Assembly: GCF_001182785.1 (NCBI RefSeq)
Contig: NZ_CP012099.1
Location: forward strand, 5,020,501 to 5,084,500
DNA length: 64,000 nt
Direction of reading: 5' to 3'
Source: Bacillus thuringiensis
GTDB taxonomy: Bacteria; Bacillota; Bacilli; Bacillales; Bacillaceae_G
Shown: positions 1 to 8,757 of the stretch, piece by piece
Position numbering within the stretch: position 1 is the stretch's first letter
How the letters are laid out: the number at the start of each line of letters is the position of its first letter
The notes under the pieces: model-generated
Told to the model about the DNA's origin: nothing
The model's database searches: none
What the model saw: the letters and a program-made list of their open reading frames with translations, nothing else
Translations under genes and position numbers: made by a program

Positions 1-1359
1 TAGAACGATACCCCAAATCATTTTAATACGATTTGGTGGGTTTAAACTACCATGTGTCGTTAACATCCCTAAAACGAATGTTGCAGAGTCTGCAGATGTA
101 ATAAAGAATGTAGAAATAAGAAGAATCGCTAAAACAGATAAAGCTGATCCAAAGCTTCCCATTTGATCAAACATAGCGAATAATCCTACTTCTGTTCCCA
201 TCTCTTTAATTTTTTCAAAGACATGTGCATCACTAAACAGCTCCATGTGAATACCAGTCCCGCCGAAAACTGAGAACCAAAGTGCACCTATTACGGTCGG
301 TACAAGTAACACACCGATAACAAACTCACGAATTGTACGACCTCGTGAAACACGAGCAATAAACGTACCTACGAACGGTGACCATGCAATCCACCATGCC
401 CAATAGAAAATTGTCCATGACTGAATCCATTGATTTCCGCCTTCGTCTAAAGGACTTAATCGGAAACTCATGCTTGGCAATTCTTGAATATAAGAACCAA
501 TTGTTGAAGTGAAGTAATTCATAATAAAGTTTGTTGGACCTGCAAATAATACAATAATCATAAGTGCAAATGCCAAAATAATGTTCGCATTACTTAAATA
601 TTTAATTCCTTTATCAAGACCTGTTTGAGCAGATAACATGAAAAGAACTGTTACGATTGCAATAATAACCAACTGTGTCGTTAAGGAGTTCGGGATAGAT
701 GTTAAATAGCTAACACCACCTGCAATTTGTTTTGCGCCAAGACCTAATGATGTTGCAACACCAAACACAGTCGCGAAAACAGCTAACACATCAAACGAAT
801 GAGCAATACGTCCGTGTTCCCCGCCCTTAAATAACGAACCTACTGTTGCACTAATCGTACTCGCTTTTCCTTTTCTAAAGGTAAAATAAGCAATACATAA
901 CGCTACAAACGCATATAGTCCCCAAGGATGTAATCCCCAATGGAAAAATGAAAAACGCAGTGCAAGGCGTGCACTTTCCTCAGTTGCACCTTCTCCAAAC
1001 GGAGGTGCGTATAAATGGTTTAATGGTTCGGCAACGCCCCAGAAAACTAAGCCGATACCCATACCAGCACTAAATAACATAGCAAACCATGTCATATAAC
1101 TATAATCAGGTTCGTCATCATCTTTACCTAAGCGAATAGAACCGTATTTCGAAACAATTAAAAAGATAGATACACCTAAAATAATAGAAACGGAAATAAT
1201 ATAAAACCACCCAAACTTACTAACTAATGCAGTTTGAATTGCGGTTGTTACATTTCCTAAGCTACCTTTTCCAATAATAGATTCGGGAATAATCCCCCAA
1301 ATTGTAAATGCAATACATAATGTTAATGAAACGATGAATGTTTTTGTCAGTTTCCTCAT
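1..1359 (-). CDS. BCCT family glycine betaine/choline-type transporter (3' end cut by window)
   Basis: Secondary transporter of the betaine-choline-carnitine family, a cytoplasmic membrane protein that takes up compatible solutes such as glycine betaine. 453 residues are visible from the ATG at 1359, preceded by AAGGGGGA; the C-terminus lies beyond base 1. The family signature GMGIGLVFWGVAEP is readable near residue 100, and the aromatic transport segment WAWWIAWSPFVG near residue 340. Many hydrophobic helices alternate along its length, as expected for twelve segments. Families OpuD, BetL and BetT cannot be told apart here, so the substrate is an inference. A short inverted repeat, CCGAT-N7-ATCGG at 1404-1420, lies upstream and could be an operator. 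Confidence 0.93.
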   Translation of the reverse strand, partial: MRKLTKTFIVSLTLCIAFTIWGIIPESIIGKGSLGNVTTAIQTALVSKFGWFYIISVSIILGVSIFLIVSKYGSIRLGKDDDEPDYSYMTWFAMLFSAGMGIGLVFWGVAEPLNHLYAPPFGEGATEESARLALRFSFFHWGLHPWGLYAFVALCIAYFTFRKGKASTISATVGSLFKGGEHGRIAHSFDVLAVFATVFGVATSLGLGAKQIAGGVSYLTSIPNSLTTQLVIIAIVTVLFMLSAQTGLDKGIKYLSNANIILAFALMIIVLFAGPTNFIMNYFTSTIGSYIQELPSMSFRLSPLDEGGNQWIQSWTIFYWAWWIAWSPFVGTFIARVSRGRTIREFVIGVLLVPTVIGALWFSVFGGTGIHMELFSDAHVFEKIKEMGTEVGLFAMFDQMGSFGSALSVLAILLISTFFITSADSATFVLGMLTTHGSLNPPNRIKMIWGIVL

Positions 1360-1403
1360 CAAATCCCCCTTCGTAGGTTTCGTTTTTGTAAATAACATAA
1401 ATT

Positions 1404-1420
1404 CCGATATGTAAAATCGG
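1404..1420. promoter_or_regulatory. Small inverted repeat upstream of the BCCT gene
   Basis: CCGAT, a 7-base gap and ATCGG form a short dyad 45 bases before the transporter start. It could be an operator or a weak 5' UTR hairpin. The arms are only five bases, so chance is possible. Confidence 0.25.
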
Positions 1421-1786
1421 ATAGAAAACTATAATTTTGCGGTGATTTTCTTACTTTCACCTTCACCAATTAGAATTCTTATGGACAGCCTTACCTTTCG
1501 TATAACCTTTTCACTCTGCAAGAGCTACAAGATAGAAATACTGCTGTCAAATTGTGTGAGAAAAATGCGGATAGGAATGTATTTTCCTAAAAAAGGATGT
1601 GTTACATATGTAAAAAAGGGCAAATTTCTTCCTTGCAACCCTTTCGTTTTGTAACAATTATGCGGTTTTTTTGCTAGTATATAGCACGTGTTTATAGATT
1701 CACAAACAAAATGTTTATGTTTATATAACTATATTACCCATAAAACGGTAAAATACTCAAGGAATGTAATCGTTTAGTAAACATCA

Positions 1787-1803
1787 TGTAACATTCCTGT
1801 AAT
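1787..1803 (+). promoter_or_regulatory. WalR-like box
   Basis: TGTAAC, five bases, TGTAAT is an exact match to the known WalR (YycF) consensus TGTWAH-N5-TGTWAH. It ends eight bases before a possible -35 (TTTACG, 1811-1816) paired with TATTAA (1834-1839) at 17-base spacing, a position suited to activation. The gene served is a 3D-domain wall protein like B. subtilis yocH, a known WalR target. Confidence 0.55.
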
Positions 1804-1981
1804 ATTTTTATTTACGGCGAAAAAAATATGTTGTATTAAATATTTTGAATATAACTAGAAACCTATGATTCATATAGAATGAAAAACGCTTTCCTATATT
1901 TTTTGTTATATTACAGGATGTTAACGACTTATTACGAATGGTTTGTAATTGTGTGTTTTCCCTAAATCCGAAAAAATCTGT

Positions 1982-1990
1982 TGCTATAAT
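1982..1990 (+). promoter_or_regulatory. Extended -10 promoter for the SH3b-3D gene
   Basis: TGCTATAAT is a consensus extended -10 element 34 bases before the ATG. No good -35 is seen at 17 bases, which suits an extended -10 promoter. It would give a leader of about 27 bases. Confidence 0.5.
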
Positions 1991-2023
1991 GAGGACACGA
2001 AAACAAACGCAATGGAGGCTATC

Positions 2024-2902
2024 ATGAAAAAATTAATTGGAATAGCAACAGCAGCAGTTTTTGGTCTTGGGATTTTCACATCATCTGCTAATGCAGAAAC
2101 TGTTGTAACAACAGACGTACTAAACGTACGCGAAAACCCTACTATGGAATCAAAAGTTGTCGGTAAATTACTAAACGGTAATAAAATAGATGTTCAAAAT
2201 ACAGAGAACGGATGGTCAAAAATTACTTTAGACGGTAAAGACGCATTCGTAAGTGCAGAGTTCACAAAAAGCATCTACTACGTAACAGCTAACGTATTAA
2301 ACGTACGTGCTGAAGCGAACACAAACTCAGAAATTCTTGGAAAGTTGAAGAAAGACGATGTAATCGAAACAACGAACCAAGTACAAAATGAGTGGTTACA
2401 ATTTGAATATAACGGGAAAACAGCTTACGTTCACGTTCCTTTCTTAACAGGTACAGCGCCTGTAATTGAGAAACAAGAAACGACTGTTCCTGCTAAAGCT
2501 GAAGCACCAGCTAAGGCTCAAGCACCTGCAGCACAAGCAAAACCAGCTGCTAAGCCTGCTGTGAAAGCTGCTGAAACTAGCGAACCATCTGGTGGTCGTG
2601 AGTTAACAGTTGTAGCTACAGCATATACAGCTCACCCGAGCGAAAACGGTGGCACATATGGCGGCCGTGTATTAACTGCAATGGGTCATGATTTAACTGC
2701 GAATCCAAACATGAAAATGATCGCTGTTGACCCGAAAGTAATCCCATTAGGATCTAAAGTATGGGTAGAAGGTTACGGAGAAGCTATCGCTGGAGATACT
2801 GGTGGTGCAATTAAAGGTAACCGTATCGATATCTTACTTGGATCAGATAGTGCTGCTCAAAAATGGGGACGCAAAACTGTTAAAGTGAAAATTTTAAAAT
2901 AA
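2024..2902 (+). CDS. Secreted cell wall protein with two SH3b domains and a 3D domain
   Basis: 292-residue exported protein that probably binds and cleaves peptidoglycan. A signal peptide (MKK, hydrophobic core, cleavage after SANA) covers residues 1-24. Two bacterial SH3 domains follow, each starting with a VLNVR motif (about 27-85 and 90-145), then a Pro/Ala/Lys linker. The C-terminal 3D domain shows its conserved aspartates in AVDP, AGDTG and RIDI, the fold of MltA/YocH-type lytic enzymes. The ATG at 2024 is chosen because GGAGG lies at 2014-2018 and the signal peptide starts there; an in-frame upstream extension has neither. Cereus-group proteins with this architecture have been called EntA/EntB/EntC, but toxin function is not shown by the sequence. 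Confidence 0.88.
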   Translation: MKKLIGIATAAVFGLGIFTSSANAETVVTTDVLNVRENPTMESKVVGKLLNGNKIDVQNTENGWSKITLDGKDAFVSAEFTKSIYYVTANVLNVRAEANTNSEILGKLKKDDVIETTNQVQNEWLQFEYNGKTAYVHVPFLTGTAPVIEKQETTVPAKAEAPAKAQAPAAQAKPAAKPAVKAAETSEPSGGRELTVVATAYTAHPSENGGTYGGRVLTAMGHDLTANPNMKMIAVDPKVIPLGSKVWVEGYGEAIAGDTGGAIKGNRIDILLGSDSAAQKWGRKTVKVKILK

Positions 2903-2922
2903 CCAATGACTGCTAAATTACA

Positions 2923-2957
2923 AGCCGGTTCTCTTTATTGAGAGCTGGCTTTTATTT
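2923..2957 (+). terminator. Rho-independent terminator
   Basis: Eleven-base stem (AGCCGGTTCTC with GAGAGCTGGCT, one wobble) around TTTATT, followed by a T-rich run. It ends the SH3b-3D transcript. Confidence 0.85.
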
Positions 2958-2987
2958 ATTTATAATACACATAAGGAGGCTATGCCC

Positions 2988-3290
2988 ATGAATGTACAAG
3001 CAAAAGTAGACTGGATTGGTACGCCAAAGCCGTACATATATAAAGATGAAGTAACATATAACGCTACTTCTATTGATTTCTCACTCGCTGGCGATGATAA
3101 CCGCTATAAGTTAATTGTGCTCAAGTCTAAAAACAATACACATTACAAAATTGTGCAATATGGAATAAAACCAGGTTCTCAAAAGCCATTTCCTATCGAC
3201 ATTCCATTTGAACAAAACATGTTACCAATTATAGAACAGATATTATATGATCCATATGTACAAGCGATATTAAAGAAAACGTACTCATAA
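2988..3290 (+). CDS. Conserved small protein of unknown function (100 aa)
   Basis: I do not recognise this family. The product is a soluble, mixed-charge 100-residue protein without signal peptide or membrane segment; it starts MNVQAKVDWIG and contains several aromatic and Lys residues. Of two in-frame ATGs, 2988 is chosen because AAGGAGG at 2973-2979 is eight bases upstream, while the ATG at 2982 is too close. It is monocistronic, lying between a terminator and a bidirectional hairpin. Codon use and the strong ribosome binding site support a real gene. Confidence 0.75.
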   Translation: MNVQAKVDWIGTPKPYIYKDEVTYNATSIDFSLAGDDNRYKLIVLKSKNNTHYKIVQYGIKPGSQKPFPIDIPFEQNMLPIIEQILYDPYVQAILKKTYS

Positions 3291-3294
3291 TTGT

Positions 3295-3350
3295 AAAAAA
3301 AAGATATCACCTCGCCGGATTTTTCGGCTAAGTGATATCCTTTTTATTTT
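3295..3350. terminator. Bidirectional terminator
   Basis: GATATCAC (3303-3310) pairs with GTGATATC (3332-3339), with further GCCG/CGGC pairing inside. A-rich sequence before and T-rich after allow termination in either direction. Confidence 0.8.
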
Positions 3351-3376
3351 CCCTTCGTGAACACAATTTAAGAAAA

Positions 3377-3500
3377 ATATATCAACGATTTTCCGAATAT
3401 ATCTATCATAAATCGCAATATATCAACGATTTTTCAATTATATCTATCATAACTTACGATATATCAACGGTTTGACACGAAATATTGATTTAGCTACAAA
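3377..3500. repeat. Three tandem copies of a ~41-base AT-rich repeat
   Basis: ATATATCAACG recurs at 3377, 3418 and 3459, an exact 41-base period. The first two units also share a TATCTATCATAA segment; the third unit diverges after its first half. It lies between a bidirectional terminator and the terminator of the zinc-ribbon operon. No reading frame is evident. Confidence 0.75.
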
Positions 3501-3535
3501 ATAAAGAGGCTGTTCAAATATTGAACAGCCTCTCT
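3500..3535 (-). terminator. Terminator of the zinc-ribbon operon
   Basis: A 12-base perfect stem (GAGGCTGTTCAA, 3506-3517, and its complement at 3521-3532), followed on the minus strand by TTTATTTT. It lies directly after the TcaA-like gene. Confidence 0.88.
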
Positions 3536-3539
3536 CATA

Positions 3540-4919
3540 TTAACGAGTTGGACCAGATACATCTTCTGATTTCAACGTATTATTTGCACCAAGAGAATAA
3601 TACAACATCTTTCCATTTCCATTCACAGTTACAATATGTTCGTTATTAAAACTTTTGAACTTCACAGATCCATCACCGTAACGAATATGATACTCTTCAT
3701 ATGTCGTTACTTTATATTTCGTATCACTTTGACGCTCTACATTACGAACTTCCATCGTTAATAAGTCTTCCGTAATTCCTTTTTTGTGTAAATACTGTAT
3801 ATAATCACGGTCTTCCTTATACGATTTCCCGCTCTTATCATAATTATTTTCAATTAAACTAAAATCATTTAATGAAATTGCACGTACGTTATCATAAATA
3901 TGATTTCTTACAAATTCGCCCACTGCTGAATTTGATGTTTCTTTCGGGAATTTTAAGTAATACGTGCTTTGGTCTCCAATTTTAATACTTTCAGATTTCA
4001 TCACACCAAAATCAGTAGTTTTCTCTAAATGTACTTCTACTGTTTCATCTGTGGATACAGGGCCAAGTTTATAACTTCCATAACTTAATTTTCCACGTTT
4101 TTTCCCGTTCACAAATACAGTTGCATCACTTTCATCAGAAGAAATGCTTACATACTTGCCTTCAAGCGATAAATCCACTTTCACTTTCTCGCTCTGCTCA
4201 TCCGCTAAATCTACTTCTTTCTCTGTTTCTAATTCAGTAAGTTCTGTCTTCGCCGTTGCCTTTACAACATATGTACCTGGGAAGTATGGCCCCAACTCTT
4301 TCGAATTTTTATCACTAGAAAGTTCTGCTTCTTTTTTGTCATTCACATATATTTCTGCATTCTTTGCAGTTGTACTTACATTCACATAATAAGATTTCAT
4401 GCTGAACTTATACTTTGGATATAAGAACCACTCTTTTCCCTCTTCTACTATTTCCCCGTCTTTAAATGCAGGTTTATCTTTTGTTAACTTTTGATCTACT
4501 GTCTCTTTCTGTAAATAAGACAACAATTGTTTGTTGTAAGAAGGATTCTCTTTTAAATAACGCATGTACGCTTTAATATCCTCTGTCTTAATCTTTAAAC
4601 TTGAATCATTTGCTTTCACAAACTCATCAATTGCGTTAATATCTTTCTTTTGGAATGCTTCAATCATTACATTTACTTGCTTTTCTTTTGAAAACTTATA
4701 TGCTCCAAATTTATATGCCCCAAATAATAAAATAACAATAATAGCAAAACCAATGATTAAAAATAAATTTTTCTTACTTTTCACTGGTTTTGTCTCGCTT
4801 TGTAATTCTGTATATGAAGCAGCAGTGTTATCAACGATTACTTCTACTTTACTCCCACACTCAGGACAAAAGTTCAAATGGTCTGCAACGTTCTTTTTAC
4901 ATGTTCCACAAAACTTCAA
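3540..4919 (-). CDS. TcaA-like zinc-ribbon membrane protein
   Basis: 459 residues with the layout of the TcaA/YvbJ group. A Cys4 zinc ribbon (CGTC...CPEC) occupies residues 4-22. One membrane segment lies near 50-75 (FLIIGFAIIVILLFG), and a large extracytoplasmic part follows, ending in a region like the NTF2-like TcaA C-terminus. TcaA of Staphylococcus influences glycopeptide susceptibility and wall metabolism; a similar role here is inference. The start is TTG at 4919, supported by GGAGGAG a few bases upstream, which overlaps the stop of the preceding gene. It is the last gene of a three-gene operon in which every product carries zinc ribbons. Confidence 0.75.
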   Translation of the reverse strand: MKFCGTCKKNVADHLNFCPECGSKVEVIVDNTAASYTELQSETKPVKSKKNLFLIIGFAIIVILLFGAYKFGAYKFSKEKQVNVMIEAFQKKDINAIDEFVKANDSSLKIKTEDIKAYMRYLKENPSYNKQLLSYLQKETVDQKLTKDKPAFKDGEIVEEGKEWFLYPKYKFSMKSYYVNVSTTAKNAEIYVNDKKEAELSSDKNSKELGPYFPGTYVVKATAKTELTELETEKEVDLADEQSEKVKVDLSLEGKYVSISSDESDATVFVNGKKRGKLSYGSYKLGPVSTDETVEVHLEKTTDFGVMKSESIKIGDQSTYYLKFPKETSNSAVGEFVRNHIYDNVRAISLNDFSLIENNYDKSGKSYKEDRDYIQYLHKKGITEDLLTMEVRNVERQSDTKYKVTTYEEYHIRYGDGSVKFKSFNNEHIVTVNGNGKMLYYSLGANNTLKSEDVSGPTR

Positions 4920-4931
4920 CGTGCTCTCCTC

Positions 4932-6482
4932 CTATTTTTTAGCTAATTTCATTCCAGCAAATGCTGCTACATATGTCACAATCAAGCTAAACAAAGTTAA
5001 ATATATAAATGAATTTTGCATAGATAATACCGTTCCACTTGTTCCAAATAAACCTGTTACAGTTCCTGAAACATTAATTTGGAACTTAGAAATCATATTC
5101 ATTACAATCATCATAATTGTGTAAGAACCACTGCATACCGCTAATGTAATATATATATTGGCAGTCGGTAATTTAGCTAACTTTCTTCCCGCTCTAAACA
5201 TAAAGAACAATGGAATAATAAGCAGTAATAAACCATAATGGAATACGTTATTCACTTTATCAAATTCTGCAAGGCTTTCCTCATTTGCTCCTTTTGAAAT
5301 CAATATCTCTCTAAGCTCTACGCCATTTACAGAGACGCCTGATATAAATGAAAATGATAGTGTGCTCTCATATGCTTTTGATTTCTTACCAATTCCAGTA
5401 AATTCTTTACTAAGTGCTGGACTTGATACTTCTAACGGCGCAAAATGAGCCATACTCCATAATTGAGGTGTTAACTCTAATGCTAATAATGTACTTTCTG
5501 ATTTTAAAGTTGTTATTTCTTTTAATGGTTCAATACCATCTTCCTTACTTACTAACGCCATAATACAAACCGCTACTGCTGTTACTAAAAGTCCTTTTAT
5601 CATAGCTGAAACACCGTAATAAACAGACGCTCCATATGGCATTAACTCTTGAAATGCTGCTGCCATATTGTTTTTGCTTGTATGAGCAATAAATCCTAAT
5701 AAAGTAAATAATGTCCCACATACAAAACCACTCAATAAACTCTTAATCGCTGAATAGCCAACCGTAATCTTACCTGCTTCTGAGAATGGAATTGCAAAAG
5801 ATTGTGATGCTATAAAACTTATAATGAATAAAAAGACGCCATAAATAATACCAACTGTTGATGCCATAAAAATTTGATCTTTAATCGTTTTCGCAACATG
5901 CTGTTTCCCTAACCAAATTCCTGTACCAACGAAAATAATAAATGGAATGATTAGTAGTAATGTAAATGGAGTATGCCAAGATAAAGAAAATATCAATCCA
6001 CTATCGTCGTTAGCTGTAAAACCAAGTAAATGATAACTTAACATCGTAGAAGTTGCACTCGAATAAAAATTCGGCAACATATCTAATTCTTTCGCAAATT
6101 TGCTAAACATCTCACTTATTATAGAAGCAAATAATAAACTACCAATCCAACCAGCAATTAACATGAGAATACTTGCAACAGCCCCACCAATAAAACCTTT
6201 TTGTAAAACGGCTTTATCTGCTTTAAATTCAACTTTAGGAGCACCATCCATTGTAGGCAATTTTACAGATTGTTCTTTTTTCTTCGCAACAAATAAAGAA
6301 TACCCACACTTTTGACAATATAAATTTTTTTGAGCATTTTCATTGCCACAACCTTTGCAGTATTTTGCAGTATCTTTTTCTAATGTTATTGCATCTATAG
6401 CTCCTGCAATCTCCATACTACCTTCATTTGGACAATAATTTACTTCTTCACCATGTTGTTTTCCACATGTGCGACAATACAT
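4932..6482 (-). CDS. Multipass membrane protein with two N-terminal zinc ribbons
   Basis: 516 residues. Two Cys4 zinc ribbons (CRTC...C, about 3-17, with the last ribbon position degenerate as CPNEG, and CKGC...CQKC, about 42-60) precede roughly ten hydrophobic segments between 95 and 515. I do not recognise a named family. The ribbons must face the cytoplasm if the first helix begins near residue 98, but the topology has not been tested. ATG at 6482 with GGGGAG upstream; the gap to the previous gene is five bases and to the next only the length of its ribosome binding site, so it is the middle gene of an operon. It may form a complex with the TcaA-like protein. Confidence 0.7.
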   Translation of the reverse strand: MYCRTCGKQHGEEVNYCPNEGSMEIAGAIDAITLEKDTAKYCKGCGNENAQKNLYCQKCGYSLFVAKKKEQSVKLPTMDGAPKVEFKADKAVLQKGFIGGAVASILMLIAGWIGSLLFASIISEMFSKFAKELDMLPNFYSSATSTMLSYHLLGFTANDDSGLIFSLSWHTPFTLLLIIPFIIFVGTGIWLGKQHVAKTIKDQIFMASTVGIIYGVFLFIISFIASQSFAIPFSEAGKITVGYSAIKSLLSGFVCGTLFTLLGFIAHTSKNNMAAAFQELMPYGASVYYGVSAMIKGLLVTAVAVCIMALVSKEDGIEPLKEITTLKSESTLLALELTPQLWSMAHFAPLEVSSPALSKEFTGIGKKSKAYESTLSFSFISGVSVNGVELREILISKGANEESLAEFDKVNNVFHYGLLLLIIPLFFMFRAGRKLAKLPTANIYITLAVCSGSYTIMMIVMNMISKFQINVSGTVTGLFGTSGTVLSMQNSFIYLTLFSLIVTYVAAFAGMKLAKK

Positions 6483-6487
6483 TTAAT

Positions 6488-6979
6488 TCACTCCCCACTT
6501 TGCTTAATTCCACAAACTGGACAGTAAGTAGAGTTTTTATCGATATGCTCATTACATGAAATACAATTTACCGTTTCACCTTCATTTTCTACTGCTAACA
6601 TTGGGTTAGGCTTTCCACACGAACCACAAAACTTATCATTTATTGATAAAGGTCCACCACATTCACATGTAGCTTTTTCACCTTGTTGTTTTTGCAATTC
6701 AACAATGCGTTTTCTTGCTTGATAAATAGCTACATCAAATTCTTGAACTGGAGCAATCATTTCTTTTAAGCTCGCTTCATTTACTCCATTTCCTCTTAAT
6801 TGAACGTACACTTGCTGTCCAACCTCTAATAGAACCTCTGCTTTTTTCTGCATTTGCACTTGCATTCCCTTTTTCAATTGAGCAATTTCTTGTGCAACTT
6901 GCAACTTCATTTTCCCTTGTTCTATTCCTTCTTGTAACTTATTCATTCCACTACCTAACTTCGTCTGTAAATCTGACAA
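6488..6979 (-). CDS. Coiled-coil protein with two C-terminal zinc ribbons
   Basis: 163 residues, first gene of the zinc-ribbon operon. Residues 1-100 are rich in Gln, Lys, Glu and Leu, with heptad character (a probable coiled coil). The rest holds two ribbons (CEC...CGSC and CISC...CPVC). No signal or membrane segment is present, so it is probably cytoplasmic. The start is TTG at 6979, placed about eight bases after AGGAGG (6988-6993); an ATG at 6984 is in another frame. Function is unknown. It may link the membrane partners to a cytoplasmic process through zinc-ribbon contacts, which is inference. Confidence 0.72.
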   Translation of the reverse strand: MSDLQTKLGSGMNKLQEGIEQGKMKLQVAQEIAQLKKGMQVQMQKKAEVLLEVGQQVYVQLRGNGVNEASLKEMIAPVQEFDVAIYQARKRIVELQKQQGEKATCECGGPLSINDKFCGSCGKPNPMLAVENEGETVNCISCNEHIDKNSTYCPVCGIKQSGE

Positions 6980-7137
6980 ATCATTTCTCCTCCTATACGT
7001 ATATATTCATATATGAAATTAACATTTTATATATTACCATGATTTTCAAGTTATGTAATCCAAATTTCATTTTTTCTGTTTTGAGCATTTTTTGTTTATA
7101 ATGGTAAAGGAAAGAAATATGTGTACGGAGGAATATT

Positions 7138-8757
7138 ATGCTGCAACACTCAATTACGAAAGATGAAATTATGATGATTGCGAATGAGTTCGTTCAAGGA
7201 CTAGATCCACAGCAAACAGCTGATCAGGAACATGTCGCTACAGCTCGGCACCTATATCGTAGTGGTGTTGTCTACAACGTTGACTTTGATGGTTATACAC
7301 TATCAGGAACTGTAGATGCGGAAGGCAACGTATATAGCGTTCATATTCCGATTCGTAACGTCGCTGAAAGTTATTGTGATTGCTTCGCACCAACACAATG
7401 TGAGCATATGCTTGCTGTATTACTATCTGCAGCGTCTAGTTTCGGGCAAGTAGGAGATGTATTAACTTTATTTAAAAATAATACGAAACCTTCCCTTCCT
7501 CCTATTCGAACTGCAAGACAAGTATTGCAATCATCAGCTTTTGAAGAAACGGATTATAAAAGTTGGCAATCGTATTTTGAAAAAGAATATGAATCATTTA
7601 AAAAAGAACAAGCTCGGCTTACTTATAAACAAATGTATTTTCTTATGAGTATCTTTACAGATTTCTATACGAAACTTGAGCGGAAAGCTCCGCGTGTCAT
7701 TGCGATACATGAATTATTCAGGTTACACGCAGCACTTTACTGCTTTCAAAAGTTATTAGAAGAAATTCAGGCATTCGACGCAAACAAAACGTATTCTTAT
7801 CACCAACCTGTTAATGTCATTCGCCTATTTGTAGACAAAGTGGAATCCATCGTTCGGGACTTACAATCAGAAGCGATTCCTTCAGAGTCTGAAATAATTT
7901 TACAAGAAACAGCTCGTCTCGTTCATGAAGTATTCTTCTCTACCGACGCTTATACGCAAGAGCGATTTTTCATTTATCGTCACATATGGAGTGAACTTTT
8001 AAACAATAAAGAGAAAATACAAGAAGAAGAAAAACGAATCGATACGAAAATCAATCCACTATCCAAAGCGTTAGCGTCTTCCCATCTTCTCTTTTTGAAT
8101 GACGAAGATCTACTAGCGATGGACTTACTAAAAAAACAGCCTGCTTCTGTTGTGAGTCTATACTTCTATTGGTTAGAAGAACTATTAAGTGCCATGCAGT
8201 GGGATCGTGCAAAAAATTGGCTTTCCTTTACGTATAAACAAGTAAAGAAAACGATCCAAGATCACGAAAATACGATTTTCATAAAAGATGTCGTTCGGCT
8301 ATTTGTAATCATGTATGAAACATATGCAACACATACAAATGAACAAGCTGGTTTCGAAATGATCTTACAAGAACTATTACCGTATAGTTTCACAAACTAT
8401 GAACAGTACGTACTCGCGAAAAAACAGTATCGCACATGGGCAGAACTTCATCTCCTATATGGATTTGAAGCAATTGAACTGTTGAAAGAGCCACTGAAAG
8501 ATATTGAAAAAGAAGCGCCAGAAGCGGCACTCCCTCTTTACCATCTTGCTGCTGTAGAGGCGATTGAAGAACGAAATCGTAAATCATATAAACGCGCAGT
8601 TCGTTACTTAAAGAAATTACGTACATTATATAAACGATTAAAACGCACCGATGAATGGGATGCTTTCATTATTCACATTGCCAATCTCCATTCACGTCTG
8701 CGTGCACTACAAGAGGAATTACGGAAAGGAAAATTAATCGATGATCAATCAAACTGA
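7138..8757 (+). CDS. ywqB: SWIM zinc-finger protein (YwqB-like)
   Basis: 539-residue cytoplasmic protein. The SWIM motif CxC-x-CxH is readable as CDCFAPTQCEH around residues 82-92, followed by a long helical region without recognised motifs. SWIM domains bind nucleic acid or protein and often accompany SNF2 ATPases. Start ATG 7138 has CGGAGGA upstream. Its last 17 bases overlap the start of the helicase gene, so the two are translationally coupled, as in B. subtilis ywqB and ywqA. A role in DNA repair or chromosome processing is inferred from the partner only. Confidence 0.85.
   Translation: MLQHSITKDEIMMIANEFVQGLDPQQTADQEHVATARHLYRSGVVYNVDFDGYTLSGTVDAEGNVYSVHIPIRNVAESYCDCFAPTQCEHMLAVLLSAASSFGQVGDVLTLFKNNTKPSLPPIRTARQVLQSSAFEETDYKSWQSYFEKEYESFKKEQARLTYKQMYFLMSIFTDFYTKLERKAPRVIAIHELFRLHAALYCFQKLLEEIQAFDANKTYSYHQPVNVIRLFVDKVESIVRDLQSEAIPSESEIILQETARLVHEVFFSTDAYTQERFFIYRHIWSELLNNKEKIQEEEKRIDTKINPLSKALASSHLLFLNDEDLLAMDLLKKQPASVVSLYFYWLEELLSAMQWDRAKNWLSFTYKQVKKTIQDHENTIFIKDVVRLFVIMYETYATHTNEQAGFEMILQELLPYSFTNYEQYVLAKKQYRTWAELHLLYGFEAIELLKEPLKDIEKEAPEAALPLYHLAAVEAIEERNRKSYKRAVRYLKKLRTLYKRLKRTDEWDAFIIHIANLHSRLRALQEELRKGKLIDDQSN

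Larger units (their letters stand above)
1360..2023. other. 664-base divergent intergenic region
   Basis: AT-rich gap between the divergently transcribed BCCT and SH3b-3D genes. It holds the small dyad at 1404-1420, a WalR-like direct repeat at 1787-1803, a possible sigma-A promoter at 1811-1839 and an extended -10 promoter at 1982-1990. A short open frame at 1442-1654 has no convincing ribosome binding site and is not called. Confidence 0.6.

Noticed and set aside
1442..1654. 70-codon open frame in the BCCT/3D intergenic region
   Set aside because: No ribosome binding site, odd composition, and no protein-like features; the region looks regulatory.
4564..5124. Plus-strand open frame of 186 codons
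   Set aside because: It lies antisense to the zinc-ribbon membrane genes, which have clear motifs and ribosome binding sites on the other strand.
7090..7130. TATAAT before the SWIM gene as a full promoter
   Set aside because: A perfect -10 exists at 7097-7102, but no acceptable -35 or extended element was found, so it is not listed.
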